A model generated the notes under the pieces. That model was not told the origin of the DNA, searched no databases, and saw only the letters and a program-made list of their open reading frames with translations. A program made the position numbers and the translations under genes. From contig NZ_QGDQ01000001.1 in the NCBI RefSeq assembly GCF_003149145.1, positions 62,001 through 126,000 on the forward strand: DNA of 64,000 nucleotides. Reading direction: 5' to 3'. Source of the DNA: Quadrisphaera granulorum. GTDB lineage: Bacteria; Actinomycetota; Actinomycetes; Actinomycetales; Quadrisphaeraceae. Positions 33,725 to 42,537 of this stretch are shown in pieces (the stretch's first letter is position 1; each line of letters opens with the position of its first letter).

Positions 33725-34570
33725 ATGGAGAGCAACAACCCGGCGCTGCGCAACGCGCCGCAGTTCAAGCGCGGCGGCTACGCGGGCTTCGACGACGCCC
33801 CGCGCGGCGGCGCGAGCACCGCTCAGTACGGCCAGCAGTACGGCCAGCCGTCGCTGGAGGAGATGTACTCCGCGCCACCGGCGGGGCCCGCCCACACCGG
33901 TCGTCTGACCTACGACGACGTCGTGCTGCGCACCGGCATGACGCTCGGCCTCGTCGTCCTGCTCGGCGCGTTCAACTACTTCTTCTTCAGCCCGCTGCTG
34001 ATGATCGTCGGCGTTCTCGGCGGTCTGGTGCTCGGCCTGGTCAACTCGTTCAAGCGCGAGCCCAGCCCGGCGTTGATCCTGGCGTACGCCGCGCTGCAGG
34101 GCCTGTTCATCGGCGGCCTCAGCCGGGTCATCGACTCGCAGCTGGTGGCGCGCAACCTAGGGGCAGTCTCGATCCAGGCGGTCATCGCCACGGTCGCGGT
34201 GTTCGCCGTGATGCTCGTGCTGTACCGCAGCGGTGCCGTGCGGGCCACGCCGAAGTTCCGCCGCATCCTCATCGGTGCGGTGCTCGGCTACGCCGTCTTC
34301 TGCCTCGTGAACTTCGTGTTCTCGCTGTTCGGTGCAGGCCTCGGCCTGTGGTCCGGCGGCCTGGGCCTCGCGGTCGGCGCGATCGGCGCGATCCTCGCCT
34401 CGCTCTCGCTCGTGCTCGACTTCGACTTCATCGAGCAGGGCGTCAAGAACGGCATCCCGCAGCGCTACGCGTGGACGGCCGCGTTCGGCCTCACCGTGAC
34501 GCTGGTCTGGCTCTACGTCGAGCTGCTCCGCATCCTGTCGATCATCCGCTCGATGGCGGGCGGCGACTGA
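33725..34570 (+). CDS. Bax inhibitor-1 / YccA family membrane protein
   Basis: The 281-residue protein has a Tyr/Gly/Gln-rich cytoplasmic N-terminus (about 1-55), including ALRNAPQFKRGGYAGFD, then seven hydrophobic spans. Conserved YccA-type segments include PALILAYAALQGLFIGGLSR and the C-terminal DFDFIEQGVKNGIPQRYAWTAAFGL with its acidic pair. Family members are proton- or calcium-leak channels or FtsH modulators; the bacterial role is not settled. ATG 33725 follows GGAGGG with five to six bases spacing. It stands alone between the LacI remnant and a small hypothetical gene. Confidence 0.92.
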   Translation: MESNNPALRNAPQFKRGGYAGFDDAPRGGASTAQYGQQYGQPSLEEMYSAPPAGPAHTGRLTYDDVVLRTGMTLGLVVLLGAFNYFFFSPLLMIVGVLGGLVLGLVNSFKREPSPALILAYAALQGLFIGGLSRVIDSQLVARNLGAVSIQAVIATVAVFAVMLVLYRSGAVRATPKFRRILIGAVLGYAVFCLVNFVFSLFGAGLGLWSGGLGLAVGAIGAILASLSLVLDFDFIEQGVKNGIPQRYAWTAAFGLTVTLVWLYVELLRILSIIRSMAGGD

Positions 34571-34605
34571 CCGGTAGCACTCCCTACCACTGACACAGTG
34601 GAGCG

Positions 34606-34935
34606 GTGACCGACTCACCGCACGAACGGGCCGAGCGTGAGCTCGGGCGGGTCCTCACCCGCCTGGCAGCGCTCGGCCCGTCTCGTTTGTCCCGCGCTGC
34701 CGAAGGCCTGTCCCCGGCAGAGCTCGTGCGCCCCGTGCTCCAGGAGCTGGCCGACGCCGCGGCCACGGTGGAGGGGCGCCCGGCGCGCGTCGTCCCCGTC
34801 CTCGAGGACCGCGCCCTGGGAGATCAGCTGGCCGTGCTCGGCCGGGACCTCCTGGTTGCCTGTAGAGGCTCAGGTGACGACGCCCCTCTCGCTGATGCGG
34901 CCGCCCGCCTCGAAGCCCTGCGCCGCGCGCTCTGA
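34606..34935 (+). CDS. Small hypothetical protein
   Basis: The 109-residue acidic, helix-rich protein has no recognisable motif. GTG 34606 has CACAGT six bases upstream, fitting a leaderless start. The coding frame shows strong third-position GC bias, and the stop lies eight bases before a palindromic repeat. A segment resembling LSPAELVRPVLQELADAA suggests a helical bundle. I do not recognise the family. Confidence 0.6.
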   Translation: MTDSPHERAERELGRVLTRLAALGPSRLSRAAEGLSPAELVRPVLQELADAAATVEGRPARVVPVLEDRALGDQLAVLGRDLLVACRGSGDDAPLADAAARLEALRRAL

Positions 34936-34942
34936 CGCGTGG

Positions 34943-34993
34943 GAGGTGGCCGACTGCCCATGATCACCGTGATCATGGGCAGTCGGCCACCTC
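34943..34993. repeat. Palindromic repeat, GTGATCATGGGC family, copy 2 (inside-out)
   Basis: A perfect 51-bp palindrome: 25-bp arms 34943-34967 and 34969-34993 around a single C. The right arm reads GTGATCATGGGCAGTCGG and continues CCACCTC. Compared with copy 1 at 21068, the two arms are swapped, so the TGATCA end faces the centre here and the outside there. It ends 24 bases before the CBS start. Confidence 0.92.
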
Positions 34994-35017
34994 GGTGGGG
35001 GTGGGAGGATGTGGGGC

Positions 35018-36433
35018 GTGCAGTACGCCGAGAACATCGTCGACCTGATCGGCGGCACGCCGCTGGTCAAGCTGAACCGCGTCACCGAGGGGATCGCCGC
35101 CACCGTGCTGGCGAAGGTCGAGTACCTCAACCCCGGGGGCTCCGTGAAGGACCGCATCGCCGAGCGCATGATCGAGGCCGCAGAGAAGTCCGGGGAGCTC
35201 AAGCCCGGTGGCACCATCGTGGAGCCCACCAGCGGCAACACCGGTGTCGGCCTGGCCCTGGTAGCCCAGCGCAAGGGCTACCGCTGCATCTTTGTCTGCC
35301 CCGACAAGGTGGGCGTCGAGAAGCGCGACGTGCTGCGCGCCTACGGCGCCGAGGTGGTGGTCACGCCCACCGCCGTCGCCCCCGAGAGCCCCGAGAGCTA
35401 CTACTCCGTCTCCGACCGCATCGCCGCGGAGACCCCCGGCGGCTGGAAGCCCAACCAGTACGCCAACCCCGAGGGCCCGGCCAGCCACTACGCCTCCACG
35501 GGGCCGGAGATATGGAAGGACACCGACGGCCGGATCACGCACTTCGTGGCCGGCGTCGGCACCGGCGGCACCATCACCGGCACCGGCCGCTACCTCAAGG
35601 ACGCCTCCCGCGACCGCCTCGGGGACGACGGCACCGCGAAGCCCGTGCGCGTCATCGGCGTCGACCCGGAGGGCTCGGTCTACTCCGGCGGCACCGGCCG
35701 CCCCTACCTCGTCGAAGGCGTCGGGGAGGACATCTGGCCCCCCGCGTACGACCCGTCCGTGCCCGACGAGGTGGTGGCCGTCTCCGACGCCGAGGCGTTC
35801 GCTATGACCCGCCGTCTGGCCCGCGAGGAGGGCCTGCTCGTCGGCGGCTCCTGCGGCATGGCCGTGGTGGGCGCGTTGCGCATCGCGAAGACGCTGCCGG
35901 CTGACGCCGTCGTCGTCGTCCTGCTGCCCGATTCCGGCCGCGGCTACCTCGGCAAGATCTACAACGACGCGTGGATGCGCTCCTACGGCTTCGACGTCGA
36001 CGCGCCCGGCACCGCCGCGGTGGGCGGGGCCACCGCCGGTGACGTGCTGCGGGGCAAGTCCGGACGTCTGCCCGACCTCGTGCACACCCATCCCACCGAG
36101 ACCGTGCACGACGCCATCGAGATCCTCCGCGAGTACCAGGTCTCGCAGATGCCCGTCGTCGGGGCCGAGCCGCCGGTCATGGCCGGTGAGGTGGCCGGGT
36201 CGGTCACCGAGGAGGGCCTGCTCGAGGCGGTGTTCTCGGGGACGGCGTCGCTGTCTGACGCGGTAAGCAAGCACATGGACGCGCCGTTGCCGCTGGTCGG
36301 CGCAGGTGAGCCGCTCAACGACCTCCGCGAGACGCTGCGCGTCAACCGCGCTGTGCTCGTGGCCGTCGACGGCAAGCCCGCCGGCGTGGTCACCCGCGCG
36401 GACCTGCTGGCCTTCCTCGCCAGCCGCCACTGA
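35018..36433 (+). CDS. Cystathionine beta-synthase with C-terminal CBS domain pair
   Basis: The 471-residue protein begins QYAENIVDLIGGTPLVKLN and has the PLP Lys near residue 43 (NPGGSVKDRIA). The substrate loop TSGNTGVGLAL and the phosphate-binding GVGTGGTITGTGRYL follow. The C-terminus (about 345-471) carries two CBS motifs (THPTETVHDAIEILREYQVSQMPVV and LRETLRVNRAVLVAVDGKPAGVVTRADLL), as in actinobacterial CBS. It condenses serine and homocysteine to cystathionine, the first step of reverse transsulfuration; the gamma enzyme is encoded at 49792. I prefer GTG 35018, nine bases after GGGAGG, over ATG 35009, which abuts that site. It converges on the sulfonate transporter genes. Confidence 0.93.
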   Translation: MQYAENIVDLIGGTPLVKLNRVTEGIAATVLAKVEYLNPGGSVKDRIAERMIEAAEKSGELKPGGTIVEPTSGNTGVGLALVAQRKGYRCIFVCPDKVGVEKRDVLRAYGAEVVVTPTAVAPESPESYYSVSDRIAAETPGGWKPNQYANPEGPASHYASTGPEIWKDTDGRITHFVAGVGTGGTITGTGRYLKDASRDRLGDDGTAKPVRVIGVDPEGSVYSGGTGRPYLVEGVGEDIWPPAYDPSVPDEVVAVSDAEAFAMTRRLAREEGLLVGGSCGMAVVGALRIAKTLPADAVVVVLLPDSGRGYLGKIYNDAWMRSYGFDVDAPGTAAVGGATAGDVLRGKSGRLPDLVHTHPTETVHDAIEILREYQVSQMPVVGAEPPVMAGEVAGSVTEEGLLEAVFSGTASLSDAVSKHMDAPLPLVGAGEPLNDLRETLRVNRAVLVAVDGKPAGVVTRADLLAFLASRH

Positions 36434-36466
36434 CGCGTCAGTGACATGCCACTGAACCATCGCTGA

Positions 36467-36495
36467 GTTCCGGCGCTGACATCCAGCGCCGGAAC
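36467..36495. terminator. First of two tandem hairpins after cbs
   Basis: GTTCCGGCGCTG (36467-36478) pairs perfectly with 36484-36495 around a 5-nt loop, 33 bases after the cbs stop. Confidence 0.8.
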
Positions 36496-36498
36496 CCA

Positions 36499-36536
36499 CA
36501 TCGGGCGCCCACTGGATCACCAGTGGGCGCCCGATG
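36499..36536. terminator. Second tandem hairpin, bidirectional
   Basis: CATCGGGCGCCCACTGG (36499-36515) pairs perfectly with 36520-36536 around atca. It lies between convergent cbs and ssuC, so it likely ends the long minus-strand sulfur operon as well. Confidence 0.85.
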
Positions 36537-36551
36537 AGCGTCAGCCGGCTG

Positions 36552-37484
36552 TCAGCTCGCGCGCGCCAGACCGCGGCGTGCCAGCACCCCACGCTCGATC
36601 GGCGCGAAGACGCACAGCTCCACGGCGATGCCCACCGCCAGGATCGCCAGGATCGCGACCATGACCACCTGCATGTCGGACAGGTCGCGGCCCTGCTGCA
36701 GCAGCGCACCGAGGCCGAAGCCCATCTCCCCGCCGATGGCGATGATCTCCGCGGCCATGAGCGAGCGCCACGAGAACGCCCACCCCTGCCGCAGGCCGGC
36801 CAGGTAGCCGGGAAGCGCCGCCGGGAGGATGACGTGTCGCACCAGTGCCCAGCGGCTTGCCCCGAGCACCGCGCCCACGCGGGGGAACAGCGGCGGCACC
36901 TGGTCGACGCCGGACACGAGCCCGTTGATGATCGACGGGACCGCGCCCATGAGGATGACGAAGTAGGCCGTGGCGTCGGACAGGCCGAACCACAGGATCG
37001 CCGCGGGGACCCACGCCACGGACGGCAGCACCTGCAGGCCGGAGATCAGCGGCCCGACCGCGGTCCGCACCGGACGCACTCGTGCCACGAGCAACCCCAA
37101 CGGAGTGCCGATGAGCACGGCCGCGACGAAGCCGACGCCACCGCGCTCGATGCTCGTGAGCACCGCCGTCGGCAGGCTGCCGTCGGCGATCCGCTCCTTG
37201 ATCGTGTACCAGACGTCGAGCGGGCTCGGGAGCACGTACCGCGGCTGGACCCCTGCGAGGACGACGAGCTGCCACACGACCACCACGAGGACCAGCGCCA
37301 CCAGCGGCGGCAGCAGGCGCTTGCGCCACCGGGTCGAGAGACCGGGCTCGGCGACCGGCTCGGTGGACAGGACGTCGAGGCCGGCCTCCAGGCCGCCGTC
37401 GCCGATGGTCGGGCGCTTGTCGCTCGTCGCGGCCACCGCGGTGCTCCCTGCTCCCGAGGTCCCAGCTGAGGGCTCAGCGGGCAT
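36552..37484 (-). CDS. ABC sulfonate/nitrate-type permease (SsuC/TauC family)
   Basis: The 310-residue permease has an N-terminal cytoplasmic stretch, about six spans and the EAA-type coupling loop around residues 220-245 (PALPGYLAGLRQGWAFSWRSLMAAE). It belongs to the family taking up sulfonates, taurine, nitrate or thiamine precursors. Adjacency to sir-cysHDN favours sulfonate or another organosulfur compound. ATG 37484 overlaps the ATPase stop by 11 bases, fixing a coupled start; upstream in-frame codons belong to the ATPase gene in another frame. It is the last gene before the tandem terminator. Confidence 0.88.
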   Translation of the reverse strand: MPAEPSAGTSGAGSTAVAATSDKRPTIGDGGLEAGLDVLSTEPVAEPGLSTRWRKRLLPPLVALVLVVVVWQLVVLAGVQPRYVLPSPLDVWYTIKERIADGSLPTAVLTSIERGGVGFVAAVLIGTPLGLLVARVRPVRTAVGPLISGLQVLPSVAWVPAAILWFGLSDATAYFVILMGAVPSIINGLVSGVDQVPPLFPRVGAVLGASRWALVRHVILPAALPGYLAGLRQGWAFSWRSLMAAEIIAIGGEMGFGLGALLQQGRDLSDMQVVMVAILAILAVGIAVELCVFAPIERGVLARRGLARAS

Positions 37485-38313
37485 GGCGGCGGATCTCCTC
37501 TCGCAGGTGGTCGGTGATCTCGATGGACAGCGCCGCGACGGCCGCGTCTTCGATGCGACGGCTGCCGCTCGCGTCAACGGCCCACTCCCGCACGATCCGG
37601 CCGGGGCGCGAGCTCATGAGCAGCACCCGCTCCCCGAGGCGCACGGCCTCGCGCACGTTGTGGGTGACGAAGACGACGGTGGTGCCGGTCTCGCGCCAGA
37701 TCCGCTCCAGCTCGCTGTGGAGCACGTCGCGGGTGATGGCGTCGAGCGCGGCGAACGGCTCGTCCATGAGCAGCACGGACCGCTGCTGACCTAGCGCGCG
37801 TGCCAGGGCCACGCGCTGGCGCATGCCACCGGACAGCTCGTGCACCCGCTTTCCGCCTGCCCCGGTGAGGCGGACCAGGTCGAGCAGGCGCTCCACCTCC
37901 GCGGGGCGCTCGCGGCGCGGCACACCGCGCAGCTTGAGCGCCAGGTCGAGGTTGCCCGCCGCGGTCAACCACGGGAACAACGCCGACTCCTGGAACATCA
38001 GCGCGGCGCCCGAGGACGGCACCTCCACGGTGCCCACCGTGGGGCGTTCCAGGCCCGCGACGAGCGAGAGCAGCGTCGACTTGCCGCAGCCCGAGGCACC
38101 GAGGAGGCAGACGAACGAGCCGGGGGCGACGTCGAGGTCGACGGTGTCGAGCACCGCCGGGCCACGGCCGTAGGCCTTGGAGACGCCGCGCAGGCGGACG
38201 GCTCCACCCGAGACGACCTGGGGGGCGCCCCCGGAGGTCGGAGCTGGAGCAGCTGACGCCACGTGCGGAGCCCCCTCAGTGCCGGCGCTGGTGCTGGTGC
38301 GCGTCGCGGTCAC
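37474..38313 (-). CDS. ABC transporter ATPase (SsuB/TauB family)
   Basis: The 279-residue ATPase has Walker A LLGASGCGKSTLLS, Q-loop MFQESALFPW, signature HELSGGMRQRVALARAL, Walker B VLLMDEPFAALD and switch His in FVTHNVREAVRL. All residues for ATP hydrolysis are present. An Ala/Pro/Gly-rich 35-residue N-terminus precedes the conserved domain. GTG 38313 starts three bases after the binding-protein stop. It energises uptake through the SsuC-like permease. Confidence 0.93.
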   Translation of the reverse strand: MTATRTSTSAGTEGAPHVASAAPAPTSGGAPQVVSGGAVRLRGVSKAYGRGPAVLDTVDLDVAPGSFVCLLGASGCGKSTLLSLVAGLERPTVGTVEVPSSGAALMFQESALFPWLTAAGNLDLALKLRGVPRRERPAEVERLLDLVRLTGAGGKRVHELSGGMRQRVALARALGQQRSVLLMDEPFAALDAITRDVLHSELERIWRETGTTVVFVTHNVREAVRLGERVLLMSSRPGRIVREWAVDASGSRRIEDAAVAALSIEITDHLREEIRRHAR

Positions 38314-38316
38314 GGT

Positions 38317-39495
38317 TCACTCCTCACCCAGGCCGGCGGCGGAGACCTTCGGGGCGCCGGCGGCCGTGAGCACCTCGTTGAGGAGGCGCAGGTCGTAGAT
38401 GCCCTGGAGGTCCACGGTTTTGGTGGTTCCGGCGGCGACGGCGTCTTCCAGCAGCTTGGGCAGCGTGGAGGCCAGGGGATCGTCGGTGATGGTGAGGTTG
38501 CTGAAGGCGCGGGCGATGACAGCCTCGCTGAGTGCCTTGGTGGTCAACGCCTTGATCTGCTCGTTCACCGCCGCCGGTGCGCCCGGGTCACTGGCGGCCC
38601 AGTCCACGGCCTTGACATGCCCCTCCAGGAGAGCCTTCACCGTCTCCGGGTGGGCCGCGAGGAACTCCGTCGAGACGATGAGGTGCGTCGTGAGGAACTT
38701 CCCGTCGGGCCACAGCGACTTCTCATCGACGAGGACGGTCGCCCCGGCGTCGAGGACCAGCCGCGAAGCCCACGGCTCAGGCAACCACGCGCCCTCAAGG
38801 CGTCCTTGACGGAACAGGTCCAGCGTCGAGGAGTTCTCGGTCGGCGTGATCGTGACGTCGCCTCCGGTACCCGACGTCGTGGTGGCCAGGCCCTGGCCGG
38901 CGAGCCAGGTGCGCAGCGCCACGTCTTGCGTACCGCCGAGCTGGGGGCTGGCCACCTGCTTGCCCCTGAGCTGCTCAGCGCTGGTGATGCCGGGCTGCAC
39001 CACCAGCTGGGCGCCGCCGGAGCACGCGCCAGCGATGATGCGCAGGAGGGTGCCGCCGCTCTTGGAGAAGGCGTTGATGGCCGGGCTGGGCCCGATGTAG
39101 GTGGCGTCGATGGCCCCGGCGGTGAGGGCCTCGATGGCTGCCGGGCCGGCGTTGAAGGCCTGGGTGCTGAATTTCGTGGATCCGAGCGCCTCGGCGAAGT
39201 AGCCCTGGGCGATGCCGGCGAGGGCGGCTGCATGGGTGACGTTGGGGAACAGGCCCAGCCTCAGCTCCGCGGCTGCTGTGCCGCCGGTGGTGGGCGCGGC
39301 CGACGTGGCAGCTGAGGTGGATTCGACGGGGCGGGAGCCGCAGGCTGCGAGGACGGGGAGGACGGCGAATGCGCCCAGGCTCCCGAGCACGGCCCGCCGC
39401 GACAGGCGGAACTGCTGGTATGACTGCTGGTGCTGATGCGTGACCGAGCCGCTCGCCGGCGGGCCGACGGACGGGTACGAGTGCGGGTTGGGCAT
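38317..39495 (-). CDS. Sulfonate/nitrate-type substrate-binding lipoprotein (SsuA-like)
   Basis: The 392-residue protein has a twin-arginine motif at 33-34 (RLSRRAVLGSLG) and a lipobox ending at Cys52 (VLAACGS), so it is probably exported by Tat and lipid-anchored. The mature part shows the SsuA/NMT1 pattern: RLGLFPNVTHAAALAG, NAGPAAIEALTAGAIDATYIGPSPAI, and GAWLPEPWASRLV. It would capture sulfonates or similar anions outside the cell. AGAGGAGA precedes ATG 39495, and 71 bases separate it from cysN, so it may be read from the cys transcript or its own promoter. The ligand is inferred from context. Confidence 0.88.
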   Translation of the reverse strand: MPNPHSYPSVGPPASGSVTHQHQQSYQQFRLSRRAVLGSLGAFAVLPVLAACGSRPVESTSAATSAAPTTGGTAAAELRLGLFPNVTHAAALAGIAQGYFAEALGSTKFSTQAFNAGPAAIEALTAGAIDATYIGPSPAINAFSKSGGTLLRIIAGACSGGAQLVVQPGITSAEQLRGKQVASPQLGGTQDVALRTWLAGQGLATTTSGTGGDVTITPTENSSTLDLFRQGRLEGAWLPEPWASRLVLDAGATVLVDEKSLWPDGKFLTTHLIVSTEFLAAHPETVKALLEGHVKAVDWAASDPGAPAAVNEQIKALTTKALSEAVIARAFSNLTITDDPLASTLPKLLEDAVAAGTTKTVDLQGIYDLRLLNEVLTAAGAPKVSAAGLGEE

Positions 39496-39566
39496 GGTGA
39501 TCTCCTCTGGGTGACGGGGTGGGTTGGTACTGGTGGGGTGGCTGGTCTGGCGTGGCCGGGGGAGCC

Positions 39567-40904
39567 TCAGCCGGCCCGCAGACCGGGGATCGGCGCTCCC
39601 GCCATCCCGGCGCCGAGGGTGGCGCCGTCGGAGGGGTCGATGAGCAGGAAGGCGCCCGTGGGGCGCAGTTCGCGGTAGGCGTCGAGGGGGAGCGGCTCGG
39701 CGGTGCGGACCACCACCCCGCCGATCTCGTTGAGGGCGAGCTGCCCGTCCGCTCCGGTGTGCTCCAGCGACGCGACGTCGAGACGGTCGGTAACTTCCCG
39801 AACGATCGCGCGCACGGTGCGCGTGCCGTGACGCAGCAGCAGGCGGTCTCCGGTGCGCAGCGGACGCTCGTGCAGCCAGCAGACCGTGCCGGAGAACTCC
39901 TGCACCGGCTCCGGTGCCCCCGTGACGGCGGCGATGAGGTCACCGCGCGAGACGTCGACGTCGTCGGTGAGCCGCAGCGCCACCGAGCGACCGGCGCCGA
40001 CCTCCTGGAGGGGCCCGTCCGCGGTGTCGATGCCCGCGACGCGCGTCCGCTGGCCGCGGGGGAGCACCACGACCTCCTCGCCGACGGCCAGGCTGCCGCT
40101 GGTGACCAGCCCGGCGTAGGCGCGGTAGTCGGTGTCGTGGTCGCGCAGGACGTACTGCACGGGCATCCTCGCGGCGCCGCCCGCGACGTCGTCGGCCACC
40201 GGGAGCTGCTCGAGCAGCTCCAGCAGCGAGGGCCCGTCGTACCAGGGCATCCGGTCGGAGCGGTCCGCCACGTTGTCGCCGTCGAGGGCGCAGACGGGCA
40301 CCGCGGTCAGCTGGTCGGCCCGTAGCCCGAGCTGCTCCACGAGCTGCGCGGCCTCGGCGTGCAGCTGCCGGAACCGTGCCTCGTCGAAATCGACGAGGTC
40401 CATCTTGTTGACGGCGAGCACGAGGTGCGGCACACCCAGCAGCGCCGAGACCGCCGCGTGCCGCCGGGTCTGCTCGACCACACCGTGGCGGGCGTCGAGC
40501 AACAGGACGGCGACCTGCGCCGTGGAGGCACCGGTGACCATGTTGCGCGTGTACTGGACGTGACCGGGGGTGTCCGCGAGCACGAACCGGCGCCGCGGGG
40601 TGGAGAAGTAGCGGTAGGCCACGTCGATGGTGATGCCCTGCTCCCGCTCGGCACGCAGGCCGTCGGTGAGCAGCGAGAGGTCGACCCGCTCCAGGCCGCG
40701 GTCGCGGCTGGTGCGGGTGATCGCGTCGAGCTGGTCGGCCAGCACGGACTTGGTGTCGTGCAGGAGCCGCCCGACGAGGGTCGACTTGCCGTCGTCGACG
40801 GAGCCCGCCGTGGCCAGGCGCAGCAGGGGCGCCTCCTGGGGCAGCAGCTCCTCGACGTCCAGCGTCGAGGTCTCGCGGGGCAGCTGGGCTGCGGACGCGC
40901 TCAT
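39567..40904 (-). CDS. cysN: Sulfate adenylyltransferase subunit 1 (GTPase)
   Basis: The 445-residue GTPase has G1 ATAGSVDDGKSTLVGRLLHD, the translation-factor G2/G3 region DVAYRYFSTPRRRFVLADTPGH and G4 NKMD. EF-Tu-like beta-barrel domains follow. With CysD it makes adenosine 5'-phosphosulfate (APS) from sulfate and ATP, driven by GTP hydrolysis. There is no fused APS kinase (CysC), which fits direct APS reduction by the CysH encoded upstream. ATG 40904 overlaps the cysD stop (ATGA), a coupled pair typical of this enzyme. Confidence 0.95.
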   Translation of the reverse strand: MSASAAQLPRETSTLDVEELLPQEAPLLRLATAGSVDDGKSTLVGRLLHDTKSVLADQLDAITRTSRDRGLERVDLSLLTDGLRAEREQGITIDVAYRYFSTPRRRFVLADTPGHVQYTRNMVTGASTAQVAVLLLDARHGVVEQTRRHAAVSALLGVPHLVLAVNKMDLVDFDEARFRQLHAEAAQLVEQLGLRADQLTAVPVCALDGDNVADRSDRMPWYDGPSLLELLEQLPVADDVAGGAARMPVQYVLRDHDTDYRAYAGLVTSGSLAVGEEVVVLPRGQRTRVAGIDTADGPLQEVGAGRSVALRLTDDVDVSRGDLIAAVTGAPEPVQEFSGTVCWLHERPLRTGDRLLLRHGTRTVRAIVREVTDRLDVASLEHTGADGQLALNEIGGVVVRTAEPLPLDAYRELRPTGAFLLIDPSDGATLGAGMAGAPIPGLRAG

Positions 40905-41833
40905 CAGAAGTAGCCCTCTCGCTTGCGGTCCTCCATGGCTGCCTCCGACAGGCGGTCGTCGGCGCGCGTGGCGCCGCGCTCGGTGAGGCGGCTGGCTGCG
41001 ACCTCGGCGATCACCGCCGCGTAGGTGTCGGCGTCGCTGGAGACGGCACCGGTGCAGGACATGTCGCCGACGGTGCGGTAGCGCACCGTGCGCCGGGTGA
41101 CCTGCTCGTCGGCCCGGGGGCGGCTCACGGGGGTGTCCGCGATGAGCATGCCGTCGCGCTCGAACACCTCGCGCTCGTGCGCGAAGTAGATGCTCGGCAG
41201 CTCCACGCCCTCACGGGCGAGGTACTGCCAGATGTCCAGCTCGGTCCAGTTGGACAGCGGGAACGCGCGCACGTGCTCCCCGGGGGCGTGCCGGCCGTTG
41301 TAGAGGTTCCACAGCTCGGGGCGCTGGCGGCGCGGGTCCCACTGGCCGAACTCGTCGCGCAGCGACAGCACGCGCTCCTTGGCGCGGGCTTTCTCCTCGT
41401 CGCGACGCGCCCCGCCGAAGACCGCGTCGAAGCGGTGCTCCGTGATCGCGTCCAGCAGCGTGGTGGTCTGCAGCGGGTTGCGGGTGCCGTCGGGCCGCTC
41501 GCGGACCCGCCCGGCGTCGATGGAGTCCTGCACGCTGGCGACGACGAGCCGCACGCCGTACCGCTCGACCGCGGCGTCGCGGTACTCGAGGACCTCGGGG
41601 AAGTTGTGCCCGGTGTCGACGTGCATCACCGGGAACGGCACCGGCACCGGCCAGAACGCCTTGCGTGCCAGGTGCAGCACCACCACGGAGTCCTTGCCGC
41701 CGGAGAACAGCAGCACCGGCCGCTCGAACTCGGCAGCGACCTCGCGGATCACGTGGATGCCCTCGGACTCCAGGGCGTCCAGCGCCGAGAGCGCTGCCGG
41801 GGCTGCCGGGCTCGATGACGTCAGCGCGCTCAC
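40904..41833 (-). CDS. cysD: Sulfate adenylyltransferase subunit 2
   Basis: The 309-residue protein has the PP-loop motif RPVLLFSGGKDSVVVLHLA and the family segments MHVDTGHNFPEVLEYRD, GGARRDEEKARAKER and the C-terminal EAAMEDRKREGYF. It catalyses adenylation of sulfate to APS with CysN. I take GTG 41833, which forms a GTGA overlap with the cysH stop, as the start; the GTG at 41848 would add five residues. The gene lies third of the four core genes in the sulfate-reduction operon. Confidence 0.95.
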   Translation of the reverse strand: MSALTSSSPAAPAALSALDALESEGIHVIREVAAEFERPVLLFSGGKDSVVVLHLARKAFWPVPVPFPVMHVDTGHNFPEVLEYRDAAVERYGVRLVVASVQDSIDAGRVRERPDGTRNPLQTTTLLDAITEHRFDAVFGGARRDEEKARAKERVLSLRDEFGQWDPRRQRPELWNLYNGRHAPGEHVRAFPLSNWTELDIWQYLAREGVELPSIYFAHEREVFERDGMLIADTPVSRPRADEQVTRRTVRYRTVGDMSCTGAVSSDADTYAAVIAEVAASRLTERGATRADDRLSEAAMEDRKREGYF

Positions 41834-42537
41834 GTGTGGATCCCGCACTCGGTCTTGGCGGTGCCCGACCAGCGTCCGCTGCGGGGGTCCTCACCGGGCG
41901 CCACGGCCCGGGTGCACGGCGCGCAGCCGATGGAGGGGTACCCGCGCAGGGTCAGCTCGTGGCGCGGCAGCTGGTGCTCGGTGATGTAGTCCTCCACGTC
42001 CTGCAGGGTCCATCGCACCAGCGGGTTGACCTTGACGAGGTGGTGCTTCTCGTCCCAGGTCACCACCGGGGTGTTCGCGCGGGTCGGGGCTTCGTCGCGG
42101 CGCACCCCGGTCACCCAGGCGCCGCGGCCGTCGAGCGCCTCGGCCAGCGGGAACACCTTGCGCAGGGAGCAGCACAGGCCCGGGTCGCGCTCGTGCAGGC
42201 GCGGGCCGTACTCGGCGTCCTGCTGGGGCACGGTGAGGCGGGGCAGCACGTCGATGACGCGCACGGGCAGCTCGGCGGCTACCCGGTCGCGCATCACGGC
42301 CGTCTCCGGGAAGTGGTAGCCCGTCTCCAGGAAGAGCAGCTCCACCCCCGGCAGCAGCTGCGCGAACAGGTGCGGGAGCACCGCGTCCTGCATGGACGCG
42401 GCCACCACGAGGTCGTGCCCGAAGGTGTCCACCGCCCAGCGGGCCACCTCCTGGGCGCTGGCGCCCTCGAGGTCTCGGCCGGCGGCCTCCGCCAGCGCGC
42501 GCCGCTCGTCCGCCGTCGTCGTCGTTGTTCCTGTCAT
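41830..42537 (-). CDS. cysH: APS reductase, 4Fe-4S type
   Basis: The 235-residue reductase has the cluster ligands Cys122-Cys123 and Cys205/Cys208 (LCCSLRK, GCAPCTR) and the catalytic Cys231 in the C-terminal TECGIHT. The CC...CxxC pattern marks enzymes that reduce APS directly rather than PAPS. Its product is sulfite for Sir. ATG 42537 overlaps the stop of the small zinc-ribbon gene (TGATG). An in-frame GTG at 42540 is also possible, and longer readings run through the zinc-ribbon gene. Confidence 0.95.
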   Translation of the reverse strand: MTGTTTTTADERRALAEAAGRDLEGASAQEVARWAVDTFGHDLVVAASMQDAVLPHLFAQLLPGVELLFLETGYHFPETAVMRDRVAAELPVRVIDVLPRLTVPQQDAEYGPRLHERDPGLCCSLRKVFPLAEALDGRGAWVTGVRRDEAPTRANTPVVTWDEKHHLVKVNPLVRWTLQDVEDYITEHQLPRHELTLRGYPSIGCAPCTRAVAPGEDPRSGRWSGTAKTECGIHT

